A DNA stretch of 64,000 nt from Daedaleopsis sinensis. Lineage: Eukaryota; Basidiomycota; Agaricomycetes; Polyporales; Polyporaceae. Each line of letters opens with the position of its first letter. Positions within the stretch are counted from its first letter, which is position 1. Positions 1 through 11,281 of the stretch are shown here, in pieces. The stretch lies in contig CM066302.1 in the NCBI GenBank assembly GCA_033807695.1, positions 1,178,001-1,242,000 of the forward strand, read 5' to 3'. The translations under genes and the position numbers were made by a program. The notes under the pieces were generated by a model, which was not told the DNA's origin, made no database searches, and worked only from the letters and a program-made list of their open reading frames with translations.

Positions 1-2547
1 CTTGCTGCTCTTGCCGTTGACGCCCGCTGCGTCTGCGGCGCGACGTCTGAGATGCCTCCTCTGGCTCTCCAGCATAACCGCAAACGATTCGAACCAGTCG
101 AAGACGTTCACCATCCGCCCCGCCTCGATGTACCGGCGGAATGCGATACTCGTGTCCGGAAGTTCCCATAATTCGGGCTCTCGAGCATCAGGCCCATCCT
201 CTTCGACCTGCCTGTCTGGGGCGTGTGATGGATTATGGACGCGGGCGAGCTCCGTATGGGAGCGGACGAAGTCGTATGGGTGCAGCAGAGCCGCCACGAC
301 AGCAGGTCGGGGAGCGGGGTTGATGAGCTCTGAGGGCATAGGAGACGCGCCGGTGTACCAGATGTCCCACAACGCACAATCTTCGAAGCGGATCAGGCGC
401 GCCCTGAGAGGTCTAGTCAGAGACATGGACATGTGCTGACGAGACATGACGGCGCGCTCACTCGATGTACTCCTGAAGCCAGTCACCGACATTGGCGGCG
501 AGCTCCTTCGTTCCCGCATCCTGTAGAGGAAGCTCGTCGCCGATCTGGGGTTCCTCCGCGACACCGAGTTCGGGTAACTGGTTGAGCGATTCGATGATCC
601 ACATGCGCGCGTCTTCCTCCTCGCTCCGGACGTCGGCGTTTTGCAGTCCATAGAATAGTCCATGTAGCGCCTGCAGCAGCGCACGCAGCTTCACAGCAGG
701 AAGCTTCCTGTCAAGCCGTCTCGTCAGTGGGGGGAACGTCCGTCATGTGGGCAGTTTCGCTCACTTCACGGCCATGCAGGCGTACCGCACCTGGGAGCGC
801 ATGCGCCCCCGAAGCACGGCACTCAGGGACTCTATGCTGTCCAGACGAGCGTTCGGTCTACCCACGCCCGTCCCGGTAACAGACGGACCTGAAGCGTCGC
901 CAAGCGCGACATGTTCTGCGATTCGTGCGACCGCGAACGCGACGCGCATTCGACGCGCATGTTTCCGAAAGGCCCCGCGTGCCTCCGACACGGCGTCCAA
1001 TAGTCCAGACGCGTTTTGTGTGCGGTTGCCGACGGAATTGGGGGACTGTGCAGCAAGGAGGCGGGTGTGTATCGCGTCAGCGAGAGGGGACGCGAGGACG
1101 TCTTCTGGAGCGAGGTCTAGAGCTTCCTTGCGCACAAATACGCTGAGAGGATTGGTGAAGTGCTTCAGATGCGAGAGCTAGCAGAACGCTTATCAGAAAC
1201 CTATATGAGTGGGAAACCATGGGCTCAAACTGACCTGGAGCATTGTGAGCAAGGCGTCCGGAGAGGCCGTGTGTCGAGCCGCGAAGTCGGTGATATATTC
1301 GAGTGCACCGTGCCCGAGCACGAGATCTGGTTCGAAGTCTGGGTCGAAGAATGTCTGGAGAGTTTTATCAGCAGCGCGCGCGGAGGTAGAATCAAGCTAC
1401 GTACCTTCGTGAGGATTTCTTTCACTGTTCCTAGACCTGTCGGAGCTGCGACCTGGTGGACTCGGAGTAACGCAAGCGTCGACCGCGGATAGGCAGAGTG
1501 TAGAAAGGATGGCACGGGAGGTGAAGCCATGATCAACACAAAGACTATGGGCAGATTGGATACGTGCAGGCTGTCGTTTACGATGGCTAGTGTCAGCGTC
1601 ATAGCGAACCCAAGAACATGATGTGATACTCGCCTGCAAATGTAAAACACATCTTGCACCACCTTTACGTCGAAGTTCTCGAACTCGTGCAGGAATATAG
1701 AAAGTCTCGGCTGAGAGTCTTGCGCCGTATACCACGCACGTAGAAGATTGATATCGAAGCTTGCCAGAGACGTGGGTTTGCGTTTCCCTCCTGCTAGAGC
1801 GTAATATGAGTTCTCCCCAGGTACATAATGGCAAATAACAAATCAGACACTAACATTGTCGATCAATAAAGCCAGTTACGATGGCCTTCATCATGTTCAT
1901 GACGTTCGAGCATTCAGCTGGATACAGATGGACGTGTAGGACCGTGTGGTCTTTGGAGTCTTCAGGCTGCTCGTTCGCGGTGTGCTCCAGTTCGCGGGTG
2001 ATGTTGCCTACCAATGCGGAGTTTGCACCTGAACTTCGTTCCGTCAGAGCAGTTCGCCCGCGCATGAAGAGAAGCGTACTGGAGAGTGCTACGACAGGAA
2101 GCTCAGGGTAAGGCAACCCGGGCAGAATGTCGTCGTATGCACCAACAACTTCTGACACGACGTTGTCTACCACGGGTGCGTTGAGAGCTTGCAGAATGCC
2201 CTTCGAACTTGCGGTTGAGTGTCCGCACCAATCCTGTGCGGAGACGAAGGGACTCACCCGGACACGATCCAGACACTTTATCCAAGCAACCTTGTACTCT
2301 TCCATCCGCAGCTCGTACCCCTGCTCATGTTGAAAGTTTTGACCATTCAGCGCGTCGTCATCGTCATCGTCTACTATGGGCAGCCTGCTGAGCACTACGA
2401 TGCGCCTCATGGTAGCAACACGCACGAAACTAACCAGGTTGTCCTGGAGGAATGTAAATGCATGTCTGCAGGAGAATAGGTCAGGATGGTCGTCCAAAAG
2501 TGAGCGTCATCTTTACATACTTTAGAGGGATCGTCAAGTTCCTTCAT
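1..2547 (-). CDS. ORC3: Origin recognition complex subunit 3 (partial, C-terminus beyond left edge)
   Basis: ORC3 is a core subunit of the six-protein origin recognition complex that marks replication origins and helps load MCM in the nucleus. The assembled protein follows ORC3 block by block. An N-terminal YKVAWIKCLDRV helix is followed by an ELPVVALSS strand and a region ending VLHVHLYPAECSN. Next comes an inactive AAA-like core with LPIVFVLIMASPPVPSFLH, and the C-terminal block contains APRPAVVAALLHPYDFV and EAGRMVNVFDWFESFAVML. The start at 2547 is chosen because exons 2521-2547, 2435-2465 and an exon beginning at 2373 splice in frame with GT-AG borders, giving an acidic Asp-rich N-terminus. 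Further introns lie near 1.85-1.66, 1.4-1.14 and 0.74-0.70 kb but were not fixed. A 24-nt GT-AG stretch near 2248-2271 is too short to count as an intron. The final residues and the stop are outside the window. The gene is divergent from DAM1, with 188 bp between the starts. Confidence 0.9.
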
Positions 2548-2735
2548 CTTCTGGGATGACAGTAAGTGACGATGGCCGAAGGTGAGTCCAGGGTGCCCGG
2601 TGAGTCTTGGTAGATCTGGTTCACGACGCGTTCAGGCGCGCAAAGCCACCGACGCGTTCAAGCGCTAGCCGCCTGGCCATCGCGCGCGCTCGAGCGCGAC
2701 CACTCTCTCCACACCATCTCCGTCTCCCTCACCCG
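2548..2735. promoter_or_regulatory. Divergent ORC3/DAM1 promoter with two ACGCGT (MCB-type) boxes
   Basis: The short space between two divergent start codons holds ACGCGT at 2626-2631 and again at 2652-2657. The two share an extended context, GACGCGTTCA followed by GG or AG. ACGCGT is the Mlu1 cell-cycle box bound by MBF-type factors in fungi and is typical of G1/S genes. A 14-bp perfect palindrome, CGCGCTCGAGCGCG, lies at 2685-2698 just upstream of the DAM1 ATG. Function is inferred from the motif and the identity of the flanking genes. Confidence 0.6.
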
Positions 2736-3810
2736 ATGCCTCCAAATCCTCCTCAAACCCCCCTCAGACGGCTCTCACAAGGCTCACTCTTCCGTCTGTC
2801 GCGCTCCGGCGCGTACCCCGACGCGCCCCATGGCCTCGGGTTCCTTGAACCCGCCCTCGCGGAACTGATCGACGAGGCGGAAGCCCTCCAGACCAACGTG
2901 GAGGGCCTCCGAAATTTGGACAACGCGCTAGGAACGTTCAACGAGAGCTTCGCAAGCTGGTTGTACGTGATGAACATGAACGCGTTGACGACGGACTGGC
3001 CGCAGGTGCGCTTGGACATGTATCGGACGTCCCTGTGAGCTCAGGCCTGTACGTCTCTCTCTACCATCGCAGGCACCGACACAGGGATCGTTCGAGCTCG
3101 CTGCACGTCGAGCAGGTGCGTTTTAATTATACACTGGGCCTGCTGCACGGACACAGAGCAGGAAGCTCACTCCTAGCTGTATGCACAGAGGAGGATGCTC
3201 GTGCGGCGCTCGAAGCCATCCGCGCCGCAGAGGAAGCTGCTCGCCGTCCCCCCACACCCCCGCAGCGATCTGTGACCACGGACCGTTCCGTGCTCTCCCC
3301 TACAGAAGGCACGACCGAAGGAACGATCGTGACGAACCCCGGATCGGGCAAACCATCGGCGAAGCCGGGCATCCTCAAGAAGAAAGGCGTGAAGCCCAAG
3401 ATGACCGCGAAGGAGAAGCGGGAACGCGGACTCGAGCTTGAGCGGATACTTGCTGCGCTCCCCCTCGAGTTCCGAGGAGACGACCCGAACTTGCGGCGCC
3501 ACATCGAGTGGGTGTTAGAGAAGTTCTTGGACAACCCCGGCGAAGGGTTCAGTAGTAAGCATCTTCGTGCGTTGTTGAGTTGTGCGAAGAGATTGACTGA
3601 CGATGGCTCGCGTAGTCATGGCCTTCGTCAAGCCGCCTGACCTCAATCAGGCAAGGGTCAATAAGTGCCTAATCGCCCTTGTGAACCGCAAGCTCGCGAG
3701 GAAAGACAATAGCACCGTGAGTCGAGCGAGGTTGTCCCTCTACACCCTGTTAGAGCTGACGACAATCACAGGGATCTGTATTATATCATTGGAATGGACT
3801 GCCGCAGTGA
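2736..3810 (+). CDS. DAM1: DASH complex subunit Dam1
   Basis: Dam1 is part of the fungal DASH/Dam1 ring that couples kinetochores to spindle microtubules. Five exons splice cleanly: 2736-3005, 3073-3115, 3189-3551, 3616-3716 and 3772-3810, giving 271 residues. The Dam1 family core is at about residues 35-105 and includes LDNALGTFNESFASWLYVMN and MNALTTDWPQAP. A basic linker follows, with ILKKKGVKPKMTAKEKRER. The last ~85 residues form a separate conserved-looking block with LPLEFRG, DPNLRRHIEWVLEKFLDNP, DLNQARVNKCLIALVNRKL and a closing VLYHWNGLPQ. That block spans two introns, which supports the splicing. An ATG farther upstream in the same frame would add only low-complexity Arg/Ser/Pro sequence, so 2736 is preferred. 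Confidence 0.92.
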
Positions 3811-5238
3811 ACTTGTATTCCTACCTGAGTGTATGCATATCTATCCCGTTCGCCTATGTTCGTCAGTATACTGGCGTCGAACTCGTGGTACGAGGCTCTC
3901 GTATGAGGTGCGTAGAGACACATCGCTCGATACAGCCTGAAAGTGCCCTGATAGAAAAATACTCCTCCCCTCTGTGTCAGACACATCCTCAAGTGCTTCT
4001 CCAGCCTTCATAAATGATGTGACCTTCGTATTGTGCAGCGATCGCGGATCGGTCGACATTCAGGATTCAAGATTCAAGAGGCGCAGAGAGGGGCTGTGTA
4101 CGCATTTACCTCCGTCGTACACCCCAGTTGTCCGCATGGAACGGTAGCCATTCGGTCGATCGAGCAAGATCGGCGGTAGCAGGATGATTACCCCATACAA
4201 CATCAATCGGAATCAAGTCCCCACGGCCGTGTGCCAGGCAGCACGGGTGGGCCCTCTTCTCCCTCGGATCTAGTCGAGATGGCAGCCCACACATCGAGAT
4301 ACAAAAGTTGCTCAGGTGGAACCAAGTGCTGTTTCTCCTCATCCTTCTTGTAACGCCCCAATCTCGATCGTCATGCCGAAGGACAGTACAGTGGCTGTGC
4401 TCCAGATTTCCAGATCGTGGACGGTGGAGGTGAGCATTGCTCGGAGCTCCTCCGTGTCTGAAGCTTTCTTAGCGCACTTGGTGCTACTGACTTTGTTGAT
4501 CTGCGAGTCAGAGACAGGTTGTACTTGCAGCATTTGGCAACGACTACTACCACGACTGATACTATGGAATAACGCCCACCCGGGCCAAGAGCTTGTATCA
4601 TTTCGTGTTCCATTCTGTGAGTATCCATACATGACGGCTGTACGATCTCTTGGAGATTCCCGATATCGCAGTCGGGGCCGCGGTGAGCTGGTGGATCAAT
4701 CGTGCGTTATCGCTGCACGTGAAGTGATCAGCCATGAGAATTTCAATCTCGAGTCAACGGGTAACTGTCACCTACTAGTAGGCTCCTTTGAGTCTGAGCT
4801 TCCTCACTTGTTTCTGGTTCCCCAGATGTGCCGGTGCAGCGATGACACATTCTCTTTGGTACGACTCCCTCATAAGCAACGACCGTTGAGTCCCGAGATT
4901 GAGCTTCCAGTTAGCAGTTACATATTCCGATCATGGTGGAAGGTTATGTATGCGTCAATGTACGCGTCTGTACAGGACTTGGCAGGAACATAGTCTCGTG
5001 TCGTAATCGTCCACATGTAGGAGTTTTTGACCCCACGCAATGCGCAGATGATAGCCAGGCACTCACACTTTTTTCTCGCTTAGGACAAAGGCTGCGCGAA
5101 GATGACGGACGAAATCCACCGTGCTTCCAAACATCATATCAATCGCAAGCACCATGTGCCCACACAGACGCGCCTCCCTTGACTCCATCAGGTTAGGCTT
5201 AACGTGAATCCCAAGCGTCGTATGGGGGCTGGTGGAGG
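3811..5238. other. Intergenic stretch without a supported gene
   Basis: Between DAM1 and the first MFS transporter I find only short open frames on both strands. The longest (4316-4993, plus) has mixed composition, no recognisable motif and no codon bias like its neighbours. AT content is visibly higher than in the genes. It probably holds the DAM1 3' UTR and the promoter of the transporter. Confidence 0.5.
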
Positions 5239-5245
5239 TATAAAT
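5239..5245 (+). promoter_or_regulatory. TATA box of MFS transporter gene
   Basis: TATAAAT lies about 160 bp upstream of the transporter ATG, followed by a pyrimidine-rich leader. Position and sequence fit a core promoter. Confidence 0.5.
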
Positions 5246-5400
5246 GTAATCGCGGTCCGGGCGAACCCTCTCCGCCTTTCGTCCTCGAGCGTGTTCTTCC
5301 CTCGGACGATTGCTGCTGCTTGGGATCCCGCATCTAGCAGACGATCATCCCCTGCATCTCTACCTCCCCTCCCAATCCTAATCAGCACACGACATCCGCC

Positions 5401-7082
5401 ATGAGCGACCTCAAGAAGTCTCCCTCCCGGACGTCGTCCACGCACAAAGGCTCGATCGTCGAAGCGAACGCCGCCCCGGCCGCCAACGCAGAGCTCGGCG
5501 CGGACGCGCAGGCCCCGCTCCCCACGTTCGCGAACGAGAAATCGCTCGTGCTCAAATTCGACCTGCACATCCTGCCCATCCTCGCGTTCATGTACCTCGC
5601 GAACGCGCTCGACAAGGGCAACCTCGGGAACGCGAAGACGAACGGGCTGGAGGCGGACCTGCACTTCCGCGACGGGCAGTACAACACCATCCTCTCCGTC
5701 TTCTTCGTGCCGTACGTCGTGTTCGCGCCGATCGTCGCGTTCATCGGGAAGCGGTTCGGGCCCGCGCGCGTGCTCCCGATCCTGATGCTCATCTTCGGGA
5801 GCATGACGCTGCTCAGCGCGGCGGTGAAGAACTTCAGCGGGATGATGGCGACGCGCTGGATCCTCGGTGCGTGTGTCTGCGAGGGCGTGTAACAGTGTTT
5901 CATGCGCAGGTCTGATGCCCCGCAGGGATGGCCGAGTCGGGGTTCTTCCCGCTCGTGATCTACTACTTGACGACATTCTACCGTCGCGGGGAGCTCGCGC
6001 GGCGCCTCGCGATCTTCTACGCGGCGTCGAACATCGCGAACGCGTTCTCCGGCCTCCTTGCTTTCGGGGTGTTCCGTGAGTCGATATACTGTGGTGGGAG
6101 GGTCGGGACACGACGCTGATTGAGCGGGCAGACATCAAGGATGGCAGGCTCCCCGCGTGGAGGTACCTCTTCCTGCTCGAGGGAAGTATCACCGTCCTGT
6201 GTGCGTGATCTCGCCAGTCGTTCTCGTGGGGTCTTTGACTGACGTCACCCCGCAGTCTCCCTCTTCGCGCTCGTCTACCTCCCGAAGTCCGCCGGGGAGG
6301 CGTGGTTCCTGACCGAGGAGGAGCGCAAGGTCGCGTTCCAGCGCATCCAGACGGACTCGTCCTCGGTCGTGAACGAGAAGTTCGTGCTCAAGGACGCGCT
6401 CGAAGTGTTCACCATGCCCGCCGCGTACGCGTGGCTCGGGATCGAGATCTGCCTCGGGGTGCCCATCCAGAGCGTCGCGCTCTTCCTGCCGCAGATCGTC
6501 GGCCGGCTCGGGTACGACACGATCAAGACGAACCTGTACACGGTCGCGCCGAACTGCGTCGGCGCCGTCGTCCTCCTCCTCCTCGCGTTCTCGTCCGACC
6601 ACGCGCGGCTGCGCTTCCCGTTCATCGCCGCGGGCTTCATCCTCACGTTCGTCGGGTTCATCATCTACGCGACGATCGACGTCACGCGCGAGCTGCGCGT
6701 GGCGTACTTTGCGTGCTTCATGATGACGTGGGGCACGAGCGCGCCGTCCGTGCTGCTCAGCACGTGGTACAACAACAACGTCGCGCACGAGGGCCGCCGC
6801 GTCGCGCTCACGTCCGTCGGCGTGCCCCTCGCGAACATCATGGGCCTCGTGTCGTCGAACGTGTTCCGCAACCGCGACGCCCCGGACTACGTGCCCGCGC
6901 TCGTCACGACCGCCGCGTTTGGGGTCGCGGGTGCGGCGCTCACGCTCCTCCTTGGGGCGTATATGGTCTTTGATAATCGGCGGAGAGACCGCAGGGAGGG
7001 TGTCGTGCGCAAGGCGCGCGACGTCAGCACGGAGATGCTGCGCGAGGGCCCGAAGAGCCCCGAATTCCGGTGGTTCCTGTAG
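5401..7082 (+). CDS. MFS transporter, anion:cation symporter (Dal5/Tna1-like) family
   Basis: This is a plasma-membrane proton-coupled permease of the fungal ACS family, whose members carry organic anions and vitamins such as allantoate or nicotinate. The substrate here is unknown. Four exons (5401-5866, 5926-6075, 6132-6200, 6256-7082) give 503 residues. After a hydrophilic Ser/Ala-rich N-tail (about 1-45) comes the family block KFDLHILPILAFMYLANALD, then NLGNAKTNGL. The half-repeat MAESGFFPLVIYYLTTFYRR matches the A-E-(A/S)-G-F-P-G region of this family. Twelve membrane segments can be traced, split by a cytosolic loop containing EEERKVAFQRIQTD. Coding sequence is very GC-rich. A second ACS-type transporter lies 20 kb downstream, but the two diverge strongly and differ in intron number, so they are not a recent duplication. 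Confidence 0.88.
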
Positions 7083-8295
7083 GGCGCGCGCCCGGGCTCC
7101 TTTGCTTGCGTGGTTGGATGGGACCGCACGGCATGTATCATATGTAATGAGGAACTCGACGAACTCGTGTATTTCTGCAAGCAATACATACGTTTCTACA
7201 CGCATTTTCTGTCTTGCTGCGTAGTTTGGTAGGCCTGCAGCTGGTGCGCACCCCGATTGCATTTTATAAGCCGGGGTGCAGTGTAGCCACATTACCAAAT
7301 GTGGAGCGTCGGGATTTACCATGTATGGCGGTGGGCGCCAATACTGTGCAGCTTCGAACTCACCTACCATTTTAGGTACTGGAAGCGCCGTGGACAGGGG
7401 GGCGGCATCCGAAGTCGGGGATTCTGTTTGAACAGCGAACGTAAGGAGGAGCTCGTGGCGAATCTGGGGGAGAAGCGCCTCCGAGTGCCGAGATCAGCTT
7501 ACCCATGGGACGCTCCCATGACCCTCTGGCCGCGGGCTCTTGAGTCTTGACGCAAGGGCCTGAGGAGGGAGCGTACCGCTGCGTACGTATACGTATGTAT
7601 ACGTTGGCGGCATGTGCACCTGAAGCTCAGAAGAAGGGCTGCGCCGGTGTCTGTTCCGGGACAGACGACGTCGGACGCACGGGATGGCGGTGGTGTTAGC
7701 CGCGGCGGTACGCGTCCAGGGCAGGCGCGATGGACCATCAAAGTGCAAAGTGGAATTGCGGCCTAGTGCCGGCTCTGCGTCTCGGAGCTGCAGAGGTCGT
7801 CGAGCTGCAGGGGAGCTTCCCTTTTGTACGGCTGCAAGGCCTGGACGACGTGAGAGAGTGAGGGAGGAGACGCGGGCGGAAGGTTCGAAGGAGGACCCGG
7901 GGCAGCGGGGGAGGTACGAGGGGCATGCGCATGCGGACGGTGCGGGCTTCAGGACGTTGGGACGACTGCGAGTCTGTGTCCGGGAAGCAGACGGCCGGCG
8001 GGTGGCCGAGGAGCGCAGGAAATTGCAACAACAGGCGGTTACATGATGTGCATGCCATGATCATTCGTCGTCGTCATACGCAGCAGTGTGCGTCCGTCGA
8101 GCTAGCTCGAGCTGGCGTCGGCAGGATGGTAAAGAGGACAGGTCGTGAGAGAGGAGAGAGGGCCGGAAAGGGAGGGGGTAGATCGGGGAGGATTCGAGGA
8201 GGGAGTGGGGAGGAAGATCTACGATCTAGATCTGGGCGAGCGGGGGGGATGAGACGAGACAAGCGGCGTGGTATCCTCTTCCAACGCGCGGCGCG
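7083..8295. other. Intergenic region downstream of MFS gene
   Basis: No supported gene. The first 200 bp hold the transporter 3' UTR and a hairpin. The rest is GC-rich, with open frames that have no recognisable motif and are probably chance products of composition. Confidence 0.5.
7248..7279. repeat. Hairpin (8-bp perfect stem, 16-nt loop) after MFS gene
   Basis: GCACCCCG and its exact complement CGGGGTGC flank an AT-rich loop about 165 bp past the transporter stop. It could be a 3' UTR structure. Function is not known. Confidence 0.45.
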
Positions 8296-8303
8296 TATAA
8301 ATA
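8296..8303 (+). promoter_or_regulatory. Candidate TATA box far upstream of SNF5
   Basis: TATAAATA lies 1.27 kb before the SNF5 ATG and is followed by a long pyrimidine-rich leader. Candidate 5' UTR introns follow: a GTGAGT at 8819 with a TTGCAG ending at 9012, and a GTGAGT at 9065. A spliced, long SNF5 leader is inferred and not proven. Confidence 0.35.
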
Positions 8304-9570
8304 CTGTCCGTCCCTCCCCCGTCCGCGCGTGCTCCCCGTCCGCGATGGCGAGGGCGCGAGCTGAGACGACGAGCTCGCCCAGAGAGGAGCAGCGGGCGCT
8401 GGTGGGTGGGGGCGTGACTGTGTGACTTTTTGGCCCTCTACCCTGGTGACGGGCGTGCGCTGGGGGCTCGTACTCGCCACCACCGCGCGATAAGACGGAG
8501 AGCGGACTCGGACGCAGACAGGCCGCCAGACGGAGACCGGCGTACAGTATTCTTCCCCCCTTCTGGTCATCTTCCCGCCCTTTTCCTCTCCCCCCGCCTT
8601 CTCGCCCCGATTCTTCCCGCTGCGATTGCGTCCCCCGACGGTCGTTCGCAGTCCTCCCCCGACGTGAGCCCTTTCCCCTCCCTCCCCCGCCCCGACACGT
8701 GCCTCCCCGCCCTCTGCCGTCCCCCGCCCCCTCCGTGCTTTGCTGACATGCCCCTTTCCCCAGACGCCCCTCCCACCTCTCTTATTCCCGAATAACGTGA
8801 CCTCTCCCCCCATTCCTAGTGAGTCCCGTCCCCTTCTCCCTTCCTCCCAGCCATCTCTTCCGTTTGCCGCCACCCCGCCCGCTCGACGTGGACGAATGAC
8901 GCGTCCCGCCCGCGTCCAGTCGCCCGACGACCACCCGAACCCGACGCGTCTCCTCTCCTCCCTCTCTCTTCCCTCTATCATGTTATCTGACAACTCTACG
9001 CGACCTTGCAGGGAGGTCTAACGAACTGTACATACAGAACGCGCGCCCTCGGTCTCCATTGTCGGTGAGTCCTTTTCTCACACTGCATTCTCCACCTCGC
9101 GTCCCCTTCTATCCATCTTCTCGACTGTCCGAATGTCCACACCCGCAAGACTATCCGTAGAAGCGGCATGAGTGGCAGAGAGGTCGTGACTGGGTGCCGT
9201 GCCGTAGGCGCCGCATGTTCGTCTTTCGCGCGCATATAGTCGACTGCACGACGAGCAATCAGTGTCGACGCAGCACCCTTTCCCGCCGCTACCCACCTTC
9301 TCGGCCATCTGAATATGGCCTTCGCAAGACTGTCTACGGAAGCCGCATGAGTGGCAGAGAGTTGGCAGTGAGTGGGTGCGCGACCAGGCGCCGCATGTTT
9401 GTCCTTCGCGCGCATATAGTCTACTGCACGACGAGCCATCACCGTCGACGCTTCATGCACCCTTTCCCGTCCCGGACTGCATGCTGACGATGGGTTGGGA
9501 CGCACAGATTGCGCGACGCGCGTGACACGACACACGCGCCGAAGACGACGCAAGCAGCTCCACACACACG
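8304..9570 (+). other. Probable SNF5 leader region
   Basis: There is no convincing coding gene. The region is C/T-rich on the plus strand, has candidate splice sites and contains a 180-bp duplicated unit. Long open frames on both strands follow from the GC bias. Confidence 0.4.
9097..9470. repeat. Diverged 180-bp tandem duplication
   Basis: Two adjacent copies with a period of exactly 180 bp. Both carry GCATGAGTGGCAGAGAG, GGCGCCGCATGTT, CGCGCATATAGTC and ACTGCACGACGAGC in the same order and spacing. Copy one is about 9097-9276 and copy two about 9277-9466. A third start, CACCCTTTCCCG, begins at 9458. The copies differ by scattered substitutions, so this is not an assembly duplicate. Confidence 0.85.
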
Positions 9571-11176
9571 ATGAACACCCCGTCGCAGGGGGACATGTCC
9601 CAGGGCATCAACCCCGCCTTCCTCTCCGGCGGCGGCTACGGCACCCCGAACCCGAATCCCGGCGCGAGCGGCGGCCTCAGCCCCGCACAGCTCCAGCTCC
9701 AGCAGCAGATGCAGGCGATGCGCAGCATGAACCAGGGCGGCGGCGGCGGCGGCATGGGCATGAACCCCGCGATGTTCCAGCAGGGCGGCGGCGGGGGCAC
9801 GATGAACCCCGCCGCGCTCATGAACGGCATGGGCACGCTTGGTCCTGGGGGGATGGGGGGGATGAACCCGCGGATGTACCAGCAGATGCAGATGCAGGCG
9901 CAGGCGCAGGCGCAGCGGGCGAACATGGGCATGAACATGTCCGGCGGCGGGATGGGCATGGGCATGAACCCCGCGCAGCTCCTCCAGCAGCAGCAGATGA
10001 ACATGGGCGGCGGCGGCATGAACGGAGTGAACCCCGCGTCGCTCGGCGGAGGGATGGGCGGCGGAAACATGAACGGGATGGGGATGGGGAACATGGGCGG
10101 GATGGGCAATATGAACATGGCGGGCATGGGCGGGATGAGCATGGGCGGAGGGATGGGCGGAATGAACATGGGAGGTATGGGACTGGGTGCGTATTTCCGC
10201 CCGCTGCATTCTTTGCTGACTACCTATCACCTCTGCAGGTGGCGGCTCGATGGCGTCCCCGACGAGCGGGTCGTCCTCGCTCCCCAACGTCTCTGGGCAC
10301 GGCATGGCGCAGCAGTCGCCGTCGTCCGGCGGGCCCCCGTCGGCCCCGAGCATGGGCAATGGCCTGCCGCCAGGCTTCCCGAACCTCACCCCGCACCAGA
10401 TGCACCAGCTCTCGCAGATGAACCCGCAGATGAAGGCCATGCAGATCCAGCGCATCATGCAGATGCAAGCCCAGTCGCAGGCGCAGGCGCAGGCACAGAT
10501 GAGCAACATGGGCGGAAACATGCAGGGTATGCAGCAGGGCATGCACGGCGGCGGGATGGGCGGGATGAGCCCCGCGCAGATGCAGCAGATGCAGATGCTC
10601 CAGCAGCAGCAGCAGGGCCAGGGCCACATCCCGCGCCCCTCCTCGTCCGCCTCCTACGGCCCCGGCCCCCACCCGCACCGGCTCTCGCAAGGCCAGCTGC
10701 AGACGCCCCCCGCTGGGACCCCCGGCCCAGGCAACATGCCGCACGCGCCGCAGCCGCAAACGCAGACGGGCGCCATGGGCCCGCCGTCGTCCATCCCCCC
10801 GCGCCCGCCGACGGCCTCCGCGCACCACGGCCACGGCATGCACCCGCACATGCAGCAGCAGCAGCCGCCCCAAGGATACGTGCACGGCGGGCCGTTCCCG
10901 AGCCCGAGCCCGCGGCCGGGCTCGCGGCCGAACACCAGCCAGGGCCAAAACGCCGGGCAAGACGGGCCCGCGGCGCCGCTGCCGATGATGCCGCAGGGGG
11001 CGATGGGGATGGGGACGATGGGCACCCCGCAGCGCCCGGGCACTGGGCAGGGGATGCACGAGAAGCTCCCGAGTCGCCCGCCGACCGCTACGGGACACGG
11101 GCCCCCTCAGACGCCGCGCCAGCAGCACCAGCAGATCTCTCAACAGCAGCAGCAACAGCAGCAACAACATCAACAT

Positions 11177-11212
<36 letters not shown>

Positions 11213-11248
11213 CAACAACAGGCCCAACAGCAGCAGCAGCAGGCCCAG

Positions 11249-11281
<33 letters not shown>

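Noticed and set aside
4316..4993. 225-codon open frame between DAM1 and the MFS gene
   Set aside because: No motif, no GC-rich codon use like its neighbours, and no good promoter. Treated as chance.
5188..7370. Two long minus-strand frames opposite the first MFS gene
   Set aside because: Arg-rich shadow translation of the MFS exons, crossing its introns without regard to splice sites.
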